Under the pieces are notes generated by a model. That model was not told the DNA's origin and did no database searches. It saw nothing but the letters and a program-made list of their open reading frames with translations. The translations under genes were made by a program, and so were the position numbers. Below are positions 8,089-16,785 of a stretch of DNA of 64,000 nucleotides, piece after piece. The stretch's first letter is position 1; every line of letters starts with the position of its first letter. The DNA is taken from NCBI GenBank assembly GCA_964593705.1, contig CAZQIV010000011.1, positions 1-64,000 of the forward strand, read 5' to 3'. The stretch comes from SABY01 sp964593705. Lineage in GTDB: Bacteria; Bacteroidota; Bacteroidia; Bacteroidales; 4484-276.

Positions 8089-9360
8089 ATGAAAGTATTC
8101 AAATTTGGCGGCGCTTCGGTAAAAAGTGCGGAAGCCATCAAAAATGTAGCCTCAATCATTCGCTCGTACCCCAGGCAGGAACTGGTGGTGGTATTTTCGG
8201 CCATGGGAAAGACAACCAACGCATTGGAAGAAGTTGCTTTTTCGGCCTACAATCACAAACCAGATCTTGAAAATAAAATCGCCGTAATCAAGGATTTTCA
8301 TCAGCAAATATTAGATGAACTTTTTCAGGATGCTGAAAATCCTGTTCACCAACTTTTGGATGGTTTAATTTCGAATATAAGAGCCTATTGCTCTAATACG
8401 GACTTTGGTTTTGATGAATTTTATGATAGGATTGTTTCGTATGGAGAATTGATTTCAACGGCCATTATCAGCGCATGGTTCGACGAAACAGGCCTGAAAA
8501 ATATCCTTATCCCGGCTCCGACGCTCATTAAAACCAACGATCACTTTAGGAATGCTTCTGTGATTTGGCAAAAAACCGGTGAATTGATAAACTTACAAAT
8601 CAGAAAAACCTTTTCCGAAAACCCTGGCCATATTGTGATTACACAGGGTTTTATTGCCGGAACACCTGAAGGAAAAAGAACAACGCTTGGCCGCGAAGGC
8701 TCCGATTTTACGGCTTCGATATTTGCATATTGCCTCGATGCCGAAAGCGTTACCGTATGGAAAGATGTGGATGGCCTGCTTAATGCCGATCCGGTTTATT
8801 TTAATGATACCCGGAAAATAGGAAGGCTTAGTTATCGCGAAACCATCGAGCTGTCATTCTACGGAGCCAAAGTATTGCATCCCAAAACCATAAAACCCCT
8901 TCAAAACAAAAACATCCCCCTCGAAATCAAATCATTTTACAAGCCCCACGAACCCGGCTCCATTATACATTCAAGCGAAAAATCAGATAATCTTTTACCT
9001 TTTTTAATTTTGAAAAAGAAACAGATGTTGATTTCATTTTCAGCCAAAGATTTCTCGTTTGTAACCGAAGACAAGCTCCACCGCCTTTTTGGCGTTTTTC
9101 ATCTCTTAAATATCAGGATCAACCTTATGCAAAATTCGGCCATTAGTTTTACGGTTTGCATAAACGACCCGGGCGAGCAAATTTCGGAGATTATTTCCCA
9201 ATTAAATGATGAATTTGAAATAAGGTACAACCTCGGGCTTGAACTTTTAACCATCCGCCATTTCAACGAAGACATTGTAAAACAACACCTGTGTAATTGC
9301 GAAATTTATTTGGAACAACGCAGCCGGAAAACTATACAGGTGGCATACAGGAAAGGGTAA
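8089..9360 (+). CDS. Aspartate kinase
   Basis: Monofunctional aspartokinase of 423 residues, which phosphorylates L-aspartate in the first step towards lysine, threonine, methionine and diaminopimelate. The N-terminus has the KFGGASVKSA phosphate-binding motif of the amino-acid-kinase fold. LGREGSDFTASIFAYCLDAE and WKDVDGLLNADP are the conserved aspartokinase nucleotide and substrate segments. Residues ~310-420 form degenerate ACT regulatory domains, so feedback control by an end product is likely. It is transcribed alone from the TACTTTTG promoter at 8062. A fusion to homoserine dehydrogenase, seen in other aspartokinases, is absent. Confidence 0.93.
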   Translation: MKVFKFGGASVKSAEAIKNVASIIRSYPRQELVVVFSAMGKTTNALEEVAFSAYNHKPDLENKIAVIKDFHQQILDELFQDAENPVHQLLDGLISNIRAYCSNTDFGFDEFYDRIVSYGELISTAIISAWFDETGLKNILIPAPTLIKTNDHFRNASVIWQKTGELINLQIRKTFSENPGHIVITQGFIAGTPEGKRTTLGREGSDFTASIFAYCLDAESVTVWKDVDGLLNADPVYFNDTRKIGRLSYRETIELSFYGAKVLHPKTIKPLQNKNIPLEIKSFYKPHEPGSIIHSSEKSDNLLPFLILKKKQMLISFSAKDFSFVTEDKLHRLFGVFHLLNIRINLMQNSAISFTVCINDPGEQISEIISQLNDEFEIRYNLGLELLTIRHFNEDIVKQHLCNCEIYLEQRSRKTIQVAYRKG

Positions 9361-9840
9361 TTTGCTTCGCGTGATTTTGCTTCGCTGTCATTTGCTTCGC
9401 GTGATTTTGCTTCGCTGTCATTTGTCCGCCGTTAGCGGACGTAATTGATAGGCATCCCGAAAAGTAGAAAATTTTCTCCAAAGGAGTCCTTCGGACAATT
9501 TATATTACTTTTCGAGCCCGCCTTGCCGCCAGTGTTGGCTATTGTTAAGGCGAGGCAGGGATGTTGCAAATCCGGGATTCTTGAATCCTGGGCTCGAAAA
9601 AATATGAAATCATATCCCGAACCTTCGGGATGTTTTTTCGGCATTTGCTACACGTGATTTGGCTTCGCCGTTATTGATGGTAATTTGCTTCGCGTAATTT
9701 GTCCGCCGGTCGGATGTCATTGATACCTATCGGAAATTAAAGGCTGAGGACTGAGGACTGCCAATGCCGACCTACGGTCGAGCATCCACGAAAATATATG
9801 AAATCATAGATTTCTGTTTTTTCGGGACTGAGGGCTGCAT
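9361..9840. repeat. Intergenic tract of short direct and inverted repeats
   Basis: No gene. It begins with two perfect copies of a 30-bp unit (tttgcttcgcgtgatttt...) at 9361-9390 and 9391-9420, with decayed copies near 9650-9690. A small palindrome, gtccgccgttagcggac, is at 9424-9440. Bases ~9455-9640 form a long imperfect inverted arrangement around cccgaaaagtagaaaatttt and tcgaaaaaatatgaaatcata, also echoed at ~9785-9825 and ~15418-15460. Open frames here are chance readings of the inverted repeat. Confidence 0.55.
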
Positions 9841-9847
9841 TCTACTC

Positions 9848-10672
9848 TCAAAAAGTATAACTCACCGAAATTCCCTGCCCATAAACTGAGCCATAGGGTT
9901 GGATTGCGAGCTTTCTTTTTTCGTGATTATTATAAACCAGCCTTCCGATAGCATAGCCGAGAGCTGCCCCGGCCACCACATCGCTGGCCCAGTGTTTATC
10001 GTCGTAATTCCTCGAAACTGCCACAAGGCCGGCCAGCGAAAAGGCCGTAATACCCACCCAACGCCGATCTTTATAATAAGCACTTAAAACTGTGGCCGCC
10101 GCAAAAACCACCGAGGTATGCCCTGATGGAAAGGAATTGTTGTGAAAACCATCAAAGGGACCTCCCCAATAATTGGGATTTGCAGGATCGGACTGGTAAG
10201 GGCGCTCACGTTGAAATAAGTTTTTAAACAAAAAGGTGTATGCTCCAGTCAATATTACAGCTTTGCCGGTGAGCAGGGCGGCAGTTTCTGTTTCCTGATT
10301 TTTTGCTATTAGACCATAAACATACATTCCACCTAAAATTCCGGCAAGGTAATAGGTATCCAGGGGGTCAAGAAAATTTTTCGTGATCTTGTCTTTTGCT
10401 TCGGTGCGGTTTCGCTGAAAAAAATCCCTGATAAGCTCATCCTGAGAATAAACAATAAGGGTTGCACCTGTAAAAGCTGCAAATCCAATCCATTGTTTTT
10501 TATCCCAACGAAATGGCGAAGTAGCAATATCGCCGGCATCGTTTAAGTACGATAAAACATATTTCTTATTGAAATGCAGGTATTGATTATCGGGCTGCTG
10601 CCCAAAAGATGATGTTGACTGAAGGCTAAGAAATATAAGGACAATCGAAAACATCCGGACAAATTTCTCCAT
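9848..10672 (-). CDS. PAP2-family phosphatase, membrane or envelope
   Basis: A phosphatidic-acid-phosphatase type 2 protein, 274 residues from the chosen start. It carries all three phosphatase motifs: KNLFQRERP (motif 1), SFPSGHTS (motif 2, catalytic His) and SRNYDDKHWASD (motif 3, nucleophilic His and supporting Asp). Residues 1-24 are a signal peptide or anchor. The ~80 residues before motif 1 include a hydrophobic helix (WIGFAAFTGATLIVYS). Related proteins dephosphorylate lipid phosphates such as undecaprenyl-PP, lipid A or phosphatidylglycerol phosphate; the substrate cannot be assigned here. The start at 10672 is preferred over 10741 because it exposes the signal peptide. Confidence 0.88.
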   Translation of the reverse strand: MEKFVRMFSIVLIFLSLQSTSSFGQQPDNQYLHFNKKYVLSYLNDAGDIATSPFRWDKKQWIGFAAFTGATLIVYSQDELIRDFFQRNRTEAKDKITKNFLDPLDTYYLAGILGGMYVYGLIAKNQETETAALLTGKAVILTGAYTFLFKNLFQRERPYQSDPANPNYWGGPFDGFHNNSFPSGHTSVVFAAATVLSAYYKDRRWVGITAFSLAGLVAVSRNYDDKHWASDVVAGAALGYAIGRLVYNNHEKRKLAIQPYGSVYGQGISVSYTF

Positions 10673-10821
10673 GCAATGATTTCCTGAACCCTTGCGTATT
10701 TTAAAAAAAATTGAATTAAAATGATTTGAAATACTATTCAATGAAAATTATCTTTTCTTATTTATGAATTATTAAATGCAGGAAACGGGAAATTGTTTAA
10801 TCAAAAGTCAAAAAGTATTTC

Positions 10822-10850
10822 CTTAATCAGTGCCTGTCCATAAAGTCGAT
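10822..10850. mobile_element. Solo end of a family B element
   Basis: ttaatcagtgcctgtccata, followed by aagtcgatg, is the terminal repeat of family B (compare 20642-20665 and 23297-23319), with no partner end nearby. The rest of the 10673-10999 gap is AT-rich; near 10860-10970 it holds ttaagatt/aatctaaaat reiterations like those at 320-420 and a small palindrome, gtccgaaggactcctttgga. No gene is seen. Confidence 0.5.
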
Positions 10851-10999
10851 GATTTTTTGATTTAAGATTAAGGATTTAGGATCGTCCGAAGGACTCCTTT
10901 GGAGGAGATTTTAGATTTTCCTGATTATCACCAACATCTTAAATCTAAAATCGTTAATCTAAAATCATATATTTTTCTAATGGTTGTTCTCATTTCAAA

Positions 11000-11770
11000 C
11001 TACTGCTTGCCCTTGGCTTCATCCCAAAAAGCATCCATTTGCTCAAGTGATAATTCCGTCAAAGGCCTGTCTTTTTCCCGTGCTTGTTCTTCGATATACT
11101 GAAAGCGCTTTATAAATTTCTTGTTCGTGCGCTCCAGGGCATCTTCGGGGTTTACCCCGATAAACCTTGAATAATTGACAAGTGAAAATAAAAGATCTCC
11201 AAATTCCGCTTCCATTTTTTCGGCATCACCAAGCTTTACCTCATCCTGAAGCTCAGTCATTTCTTCATTTACTTTTTCCCAAACCTGTGATGGGTTTTGC
11301 CAATCGAAACCCACACCGCGAACTTTTTCCTGCATCCTGTATGCCTTAACCATCGCGGGGAGCGACTTTGGTACTCCATCCAAAACCGACTTACGGTCTT
11401 TTTCGGTGAGCTTAATTTTTTCCCAATTGTTTGAAACATCCTGTGCATTGGCCACTTTTACATCCCCAAAGATGTGGGGGTGACGGTTGATGAGTTTTCC
11501 GCTTATACTGTCCAATACATCTTTGATGTCGAAATTGTTGGTTTCCGATCCTATTTTTGAGTAAAACACCAGGTGTAGCATCAGGTCGCCAAGTTCTTTT
11601 TTAATTCCATCCATATCCTTCTCCAGAATGGCATCTGAAAGTTCGTAGGTTTCTTCGATGGTAAGATATCTGAGCGATTCGAGGGTTTGCTCTTTATCCC
11701 AGGGGCATCCTGCACGCAAGTCGTCCATTATTTTTAGCAATCGCCCGAAGGCGGCTAATTTTTCTTCCAT
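11000..11770 (-). CDS. mazG: Nucleoside triphosphate pyrophosphohydrolase MazG
   Basis: A protein of 256 residues with two MazG-type all-alpha NTP pyrophosphatase modules, as in E. coli MazG (263 residues). It hydrolyses (d)NTPs to NMP and pyrophosphate, a house-cleaning and stress-tuning role. The first module shows CPWDKEQTLESLRYLTIEE then EKDMDGIKKELGDLMLHLVFYS, giving the ExxE...ExxD metal ligands. The second shows EEMTELQDEV...EAEFGDLLFSLVNYSR. It is transcribed alone from a TATCTTTG element at 11809-11816. The gene appears complete. Confidence 0.93.
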   Translation of the reverse strand: MEEKLAAFGRLLKIMDDLRAGCPWDKEQTLESLRYLTIEETYELSDAILEKDMDGIKKELGDLMLHLVFYSKIGSETNNFDIKDVLDSISGKLINRHPHIFGDVKVANAQDVSNNWEKIKLTEKDRKSVLDGVPKSLPAMVKAYRMQEKVRGVGFDWQNPSQVWEKVNEEMTELQDEVKLGDAEKMEAEFGDLLFSLVNYSRFIGVNPEDALERTNKKFIKRFQYIEEQAREKDRPLTELSLEQMDAFWDEAKGKQ

Positions 11771-11808
11771 GAGTACTAAAATTTCTGATTTGTTATTGTT
11801 AACGGCGG

Positions 11809-11816
11809 CAAAGATA
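11809..11816 (-). promoter_or_regulatory. -7 promoter element of mazG
   Basis: The minus strand reads TATCTTTG, a full match to TAnnTTTG, 38 bases upstream of the mazG start codon. Confidence 0.55.
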
Positions 11817-11852
11817 GCCCGGATAGTTTATTTATAGGGTTAAAAAAAAGTA

Positions 11853-11877
11853 GGTTCTGCTACCATTTTTGTGGATA
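11853..11877. mobile_element. Solo left end of a family A element
   Basis: GGTTCTGCTACCATTTTTGT followed by GGATA matches the left end of the family A copies at 7638, 18136 and 27144. No hairpin core or right end follows. The remainder of the gap to 11990 is unremarkable and ends in a short reiteration of actgaggactgagaactg. Confidence 0.5.
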
Positions 11878-11990
11878 GGCAGCAGGTGGGCGCTAAGCTG
11901 TTTCTTGTAACTAATACCGATAAATATCCGGACTGAGGACTGAGAACTGAGAACTGTGGACTTAAAAAATTAACACCCCCAAAACAACTT

Positions 11991-14048
11991 TTACCCACAC
12001 GGTAAAGTAAAACTAAAAACACTCCCTTTTCCGGGTTCACTTTCCACGAATAACTGTCCCCCGTTTTTCTCAACAAACTCTTTGCAAAGAATGAGCCCCA
12101 ATCCGGTCCCGATTTCCTTTTCAGTGCCTGCTGTCCTGATTTTTTTCTTTAAGTCAAACAAATTAATAATATCTTCTTTTTTAATTCCAACGCCACTATC
12201 TTTAACCCTGACAATAATTTCATTTTTACCGCTTTCGGAATGATGATCATCAACAAAAAATTCAATTTTCCCATCATTGGGAGTAAATTTAATAGCATTT
12301 GAAAACAGATTCCGGAGCACAGTATTAATGGTTTCTTCATCAGCAAAAGCAAATTTGGCTGATTTTATCCCAATTTGTGTTTCGATTCTTTTTTTTGAAT
12401 AAACCAGGTTATTGCCTTCAATGATATTGGTGATTAGCAGGCCAAGGTCAAGTTTTTCGGGATTAAGACTAATCCTGCCGGTTTGAGAAGATGCCCACTG
12501 TAACAGGTTCTCCAGCAATTTGTAAATGTTTATTGCACTATTCTTAATAATTCCCAAAAACTGTTTTTTCTCTTGATCACTCAGTTCATCAAAATCATTA
12601 TATAAAAGATCGGCAAAGCCAAGCAATCCGTTAAAAGGGCTTTTTAGATCGTGGGCAATAATCGAAAAAAAGCGGTCTTTGGTAGCATTGGCCTCTTCCA
12701 GTTCGTGGGTTCGTTCTTTTACCCTGATTTCGAGTTCGTGGTTGTGCTGTTTCAACTGGCTGTTAAGCTTTCGGTGGTTTCGGTATTGAAGGAACAAAAT
12801 AACAAGGACGCTGGCAAAAAACAAAAAAATTATGATTGTAATAAATTGGGCACGTTCTTTTTGAGCATTCGAAATCTTCAATTCCTGTATTTCGTTTTCT
12901 TGTCGCAGCACTGTATTTTCGCGCTTACTTTTTTCCGATTCATATTGCACTTTTAATGCGGCAATCCGGTCTTGCAGATCAATATGAAAAGTTGAATCAC
13001 GATATTTGGAATACTCTTTATGATAATGGAGAGCCTTTACCACCTCTCCTTTGGCTTCGTAAAGTTTTGACATCCCATCGAAGTTGCGTTGTTCTATTCC
13101 TATAAGGTGTTCGCTTTCAGCAATAGTATTACTTTCCAAAAACATTTTTTCAGCCTCTCCATATTTCCCCTTTTTAAAATAGAGGCTACCCATATTATTG
13201 AGCGAAGATGCAAGTCCAAAATTATCGCCGATTGTTTTGCGAATTTTAACAGCTTCAATAAAATAGTCTTCGGCTTCGCCATACATCCCTTTGGCCATCG
13301 AGTTCCCCCCGAGATTATTCAAGGTATTGGCAATACCGCGATCATCATGTAATTGTCTTTTTATTTCGAGCGATTGAAAATAATAAATCATAGCAGTATC
13401 GATACTTTTTCGCTCATCAAACACCTGCCCGAGATTATTCAGCGCTGCTGCAATTCCGGCCTGGTTGTCAAGTGCCTTATAGTAATCGAGTGCCTGCGAA
13501 ATAAACCGCTCTGCATCATCAAACTCGTCAACATCTTTGTAAAGCACCCCAATATTATTCAGGGTTTTTGCTATGGACAGTGTGTCGTTAAGTTTGATTT
13601 TAAACATCAATGATTTGTTAAAATAGGCAAGGGCTTTTTGAAAATCGCCCGAAATTTGTGAAATCACACCAAGATTATTGAGTGTTTTCACAATATTCGC
13701 TGTATCGTAAAATTGCTCCCTCAAAGTTAGAGATTGTCCAAAATAATCAAGCGATTTTCCATAATCACCCATCAGGTAGTACGTTACACCGATGTTATTG
13801 AATATTCCTGATAAATCTTTTATCCTGCCCAGATTCTTTTGTATTTCAACATTTTCGAAGTCATATTCAAGGGATTTCTCCAATGAAACGGATTGGTACA
13901 ATCCTGATAGCATCAATAATACCTCCGAACGCGCTTCTGCCTGCATTGATGGAAGGATAGCCTCGAGGCTGTCAATTTTTTGTTGCACCTGGGGCTTTGC
14001 AATACTAAAAATCAAAAGAAAAAATAATGTATATAATAGTTTTTTCAT
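11991..14048 (-). CDS. TPR-domain sensor histidine kinase (HisKA type)
   Basis: Sensor kinase of 685 residues. A signal peptide (1-20) is followed by about eight TPR units (~30-370) with repeated NNLGxxxxxxGxYxxAxxYF patterns, presumably periplasmic. Then come a transmembrane helix (FITIIIFLFFASVLVILFL), a coiled coil, HisKA with FFSIIAHDLKSPFNGLL (phospho-acceptor ~His466), and HATPase_c with N box NLFSNAIKFTPNDG, G1 DSGVGI and G2 GTGLGLILCKEF. No receiver or DNA-binding domain is fused and no response regulator lies next to it, so it is an orphan kinase in this window. Its sensor architecture resembles the LytS-type protein at 423-2486 but its catalytic class differs. The start at 14048 gives a good signal peptide. 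Confidence 0.9.
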   Translation of the reverse strand: MKKLLYTLFFLLIFSIAKPQVQQKIDSLEAILPSMQAEARSEVLLMLSGLYQSVSLEKSLEYDFENVEIQKNLGRIKDLSGIFNNIGVTYYLMGDYGKSLDYFGQSLTLREQFYDTANIVKTLNNLGVISQISGDFQKALAYFNKSLMFKIKLNDTLSIAKTLNNIGVLYKDVDEFDDAERFISQALDYYKALDNQAGIAAALNNLGQVFDERKSIDTAMIYYFQSLEIKRQLHDDRGIANTLNNLGGNSMAKGMYGEAEDYFIEAVKIRKTIGDNFGLASSLNNMGSLYFKKGKYGEAEKMFLESNTIAESEHLIGIEQRNFDGMSKLYEAKGEVVKALHYHKEYSKYRDSTFHIDLQDRIAALKVQYESEKSKRENTVLRQENEIQELKISNAQKERAQFITIIIFLFFASVLVILFLQYRNHRKLNSQLKQHNHELEIRVKERTHELEEANATKDRFFSIIAHDLKSPFNGLLGFADLLYNDFDELSDQEKKQFLGIIKNSAINIYKLLENLLQWASSQTGRISLNPEKLDLGLLITNIIEGNNLVYSKKRIETQIGIKSAKFAFADEETINTVLRNLFSNAIKFTPNDGKIEFFVDDHHSESGKNEIIVRVKDSGVGIKKEDIINLFDLKKKIRTAGTEKEIGTGLGLILCKEFVEKNGGQLFVESEPGKGSVFSFTLPCG

Positions 14049-14072
14049 TGGAGCAATAAGGTAAATAGCTTG

Positions 14073-14080
14073 CAAATATA
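14073..14080 (-). promoter_or_regulatory. -7 promoter element of the TPR kinase
   Basis: The minus strand reads TATATTTG, matching TAnnTTTG, 24 bases upstream of the start at 14048. It would lie inside the frame if an upstream start at 14075 were used, which favours 14048. Confidence 0.5.
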
Positions 14081-14186
14081 CTAATCCCTTTACATAGGTG
14101 TTAGGATTGGAAAATTTAAAAGAGAATTTAAGATTTTAGTAACTTGCGCCACTTGTTTTTAAACAGCGTAAAAACACATCGAACCA

Positions 14187-15407
14187 TTGAAATACAACAT
14201 AGATAAAATCAGGAATGATTTCCCGGTATTGCACCAAATAATTTACAAAAAACCTTTGGTGTATTTTGACAATGCCGCCACCAATCAAAAACCCGTGCAG
14301 GTACTCGATCGTATGAGGGCCTATTACGAAAAGGAAAACAGCAACATCCACCGTGGCATTCACTTTTTAAGTCAGGAAGCTACCTCGGCTTATGAAAACG
14401 CGAGGGAAACGATAAAATCGTTTATTAATGCCAACAGCAAAAGTGAGATCATTTTTACTAAAGGAACCACCGAATCGATAAATCTGGTGGCTGCTACGCT
14501 GGGACGAAAAGTATTAAACCCCGGCAATGAGGTGTTAATTACGCACATGGAGCACCACTCTAATATTGTTCCGTGGCAAATGATTTGCAAAGAAAGAGGC
14601 GCACATTTAAAAGTTTGTGATATTACCGAAAAAGGTGAGCTTGACCTTGAAGATTTTAACAAAAAACTCTCCTCTAAAACGAAAATTGTGGCATTGAATC
14701 ACGTTTCCAATTCGTTGGGAACAATTAATCCTGTTAAAGAAATAATTAAAAAATCGCATGATGCCGGGGCATACACATTAATCGATGGAGCCCAGGCCGT
14801 TGCCCACCTGCCGGTGGATGTACAATATCTTGATTGCGATTTCTATTGTTTTTCAGGACATAAAATTTATGCACCAATGGGCATTGGTGTGCTTTATGGC
14901 AAGGAAGATATTTTGGATAAAATGCCTCCTTACCAGGGAGGTGGCGAAATGATTTCGACTGTTACTTTTAGCAAAACCACCTACAATGAGTTGCCATTTA
15001 AATTTGAAGCCGGAACGCCAAATGTTGGTGGAACGCTTGGCCTTGAGGCAGCCATAAATTACATTAAGGCGATCGGGCTTGAAATACTTGCCCTACACGA
15101 AGACGATCTTTTAAAATACGGAACTGAAAAACTATCGGAAATAAAGGGTCTTCGCATTTACGGGGAATCCGAAAATAAAGCAGGCGTGATATCTTTCAAT
15201 TTGGACAAAATTCACTCTTATGATGCAGGCACCCTTATCGATAAGTTCGGCATTGCAGTTAGAACCGGACATTTGTGTACCCAGCCCCTGATTGATTTTT
15301 ACGGTGTCCCAGGGTTTATCAGGGCTTCTTTTGCCATGTACAACACCCGACAGGAGATAGATAAATTGACAGAGGCTGTAATAAAAAGCAGGGATATGCT
15401 TTTGTAG
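14187..15407 (+). CDS. sufS: Cysteine desulfurase SufS
   Basis: A PLP enzyme of 406 residues that takes sulfur from cysteine for iron-sulfur cluster assembly. The N-terminus KYNIDKIRNDFPVLHQ is typical of group II (SufS/CsdA) desulfurases. NHVSNSLGTINP and DGAQAVAHLPVDVQ bind the cofactor. The PLP lysine is in CFSGHKIYAPMGIG. The catalytic cysteine is in RTGHLCTQPLIDFYG. The frame opens with TTG at 14187; the family N-terminus starts exactly there and no in-frame ATG precedes it, so a TTG start is likely. SufE follows at 15569, matching the known SufS-SufE partnership; the SufBCD scaffold genes are not in the window. Confidence 0.93.
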   Translation: MKYNIDKIRNDFPVLHQIIYKKPLVYFDNAATNQKPVQVLDRMRAYYEKENSNIHRGIHFLSQEATSAYENARETIKSFINANSKSEIIFTKGTTESINLVAATLGRKVLNPGNEVLITHMEHHSNIVPWQMICKERGAHLKVCDITEKGELDLEDFNKKLSSKTKIVALNHVSNSLGTINPVKEIIKKSHDAGAYTLIDGAQAVAHLPVDVQYLDCDFYCFSGHKIYAPMGIGVLYGKEDILDKMPPYQGGGEMISTVTFSKTTYNELPFKFEAGTPNVGGTLGLEAAINYIKAIGLEILALHEDDLLKYGTEKLSEIKGLRIYGESENKAGVISFNLDKIHSYDAGTLIDKFGIAVRTGHLCTQPLIDFYGVPGFIRASFAMYNTRQEIDKLTEAVIKSRDMLL

Positions 15408-15568
15408 AGGGTAGAGTCCCGAAAAATAGAAAATTTTTAATTTTCGTAATTTTTCGAGGATGCCCGGGCAAAGCCCGGCAGTTAGAGGTTAGAGAGTAGA
15501 AATTTTTAGAGGAAAGCATCTCTTAAAAAAGATCAAATGATTTATTAAAACATTTTTTTAAGATTACT
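15408..15568. other. Short gap between sufS and sufE with decayed palindromes
   Basis: Contains gtcccgaaaaatagaaaatt with its decayed complement (aattttcgtaatttttcg) and the small palindrome gcccgggcaaagcccggc at about 15461-15478. The first resembles repeats at 9455 and 9600. It may weaken co-transcription of sufS and sufE. Confidence 0.4.
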
Positions 15569-16006
15569 ATGATGAAACAAACGATTGAAGAAATAGAAGA
15601 ACAAATCATTGATGAATTTCAATATTTTGAAGACTGGCTTGAAAAATACAATTACCTGATAGAAATGGGCAAAGACCTGCCTTTGATTGATGAAAAATTT
15701 AAAACAAAACAAAACCTGATCACGGGCTGCCAATCGAATGTATGGCTACATGCCGAATACAAAGAGGGTGTCATATTTTTTACTGCCGACAGCGATGCTG
15801 TAATAACCAAAGGCATAGTGAATATACTTATCCGGGTTATGTCGGGGCAAACACCTGATGCCATAATCCATGCAAAACTTGGTTTTGTTGATCAGGTAGG
15901 ATTAAAAGAACACCTCTCCCCTACCCGCTCCAATGGCTTGGTTTCGATGATAAAACAAATGAAATTGTACGCCCTTGCCTTCCAAACCAAATATGGAGGA
16001 AATTAA
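15569..16006 (+). CDS. sufE: Cysteine desulfuration protein SufE
   Basis: A SufE-family sulfur acceptor of 145 residues. It takes the persulfide from SufS and hands it to the SufBCD scaffold. The conserved active cysteine is Cys54 in ITGCQSNVWL. The C-terminal half (IIHAKLGFVDQVGLKEHLSPTRSNGL) carries the helix and LSPTRxNGL signature of the family. Length and composition are normal. It is the same-strand neighbour of sufS, 161 bp downstream. Confidence 0.93.
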   Translation: MMKQTIEEIEEQIIDEFQYFEDWLEKYNYLIEMGKDLPLIDEKFKTKQNLITGCQSNVWLHAEYKEGVIFFTADSDAVITKGIVNILIRVMSGQTPDAIIHAKLGFVDQVGLKEHLSPTRSNGLVSMIKQMKLYALAFQTKYGGN

Positions 16007-16160
16007 AAAGTATTTCTTACAAATTTTATTGACCCTTTAAAAGTATTTTTTTCAGAAAGCTAATTTACTCTCCAATGTTGATGCAGATTTTAAGCAACCT
16101 GATTACCATTAATTTCAATTTACAACAAAGCAACTCCTGATAAACAAAACTTTATTTTGA

Positions 16161-16168
16161 TAGTTTTG
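16161..16168 (+). promoter_or_regulatory. -7 promoter element upstream of the WbuC-like gene
   Basis: TAGTTTTG matches TAnnTTTG and lies 20 bases before the start codon at 16189. The preceding ~150 bp are AT-rich with nothing else recognised. Confidence 0.5.
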
Positions 16169-16188
16169 CAATTATAAATAACAAAGTC

Positions 16189-16665
16189 ATGATCAGGATC
16201 AACGAAGATTTCGCAAGTCAAATATCCGAAAAAGCAAAACACTCGGCAAGGCTGAGGGTGAATTACAATTTTCATCCCCAACTTGACGACCCCATCAGTA
16301 GGATGCTAAACGCAATGGAGCCGGGTACATACATTCAGCCACACAAGCATGAAAACCCTGATCGTGTTGAAGTTTTTATTGCTTTGCGTGGTAGGTTTGT
16401 AGTTTTTACTTTTGATAATGAAGGCAATATTTCCGATCACTTTATTCTTGACCCAAGTGAAGGAAATTATGGAGTAGAAATCCCCGCAAGGGTTTATCAT
16501 ACACTAATATCGCTGGAGGCAGGATCGGTTGCTTATGAAATAAAAGAAGGCCCGTATTATCCCGCGACAGCTAAAAACTTTGCCTCCTGGGCTCCCACCG
16601 AAGGAGATAAAGAAACAAAAGCCTACATGGAAAAGTTGCTCAATCTTGTAAGTATAAATCTTTAA
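16189..16665 (+). CDS. WbuC-family cupin metalloprotein
   Basis: A protein of 158 residues with a cupin beta-barrel. The motif PHKHENPDRVEVFIALRGRF supplies the two His and the Glu of cupin motif 1. EIPARVYHTLISLE supplies the motif 2 His. AMEPGTYIQ and YEIKEGPYYP are characteristic of the WbuC family (TIGR04366), which often accompanies O-antigen clusters but here stands alone after sufE. The substrate is unknown. It appears monocistronic, with its own TAGTTTTG promoter. Confidence 0.8.
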   Translation: MIRINEDFASQISEKAKHSARLRVNYNFHPQLDDPISRMLNAMEPGTYIQPHKHENPDRVEVFIALRGRFVVFTFDNEGNISDHFILDPSEGNYGVEIPARVYHTLISLEAGSVAYEIKEGPYYPATAKNFASWAPTEGDKETKAYMEKLLNLVSINL

Positions 16666-16785
16666 AATATTGTAATGAATTAATAATGATAATTTTAATT
16701 CCCACTGGCATGACTGAAACGTCAATCTATTTCATCCGTGCATCTCCCGAAAAATCGGGACAGGCAGTGGCTAATTTTTATCCAA

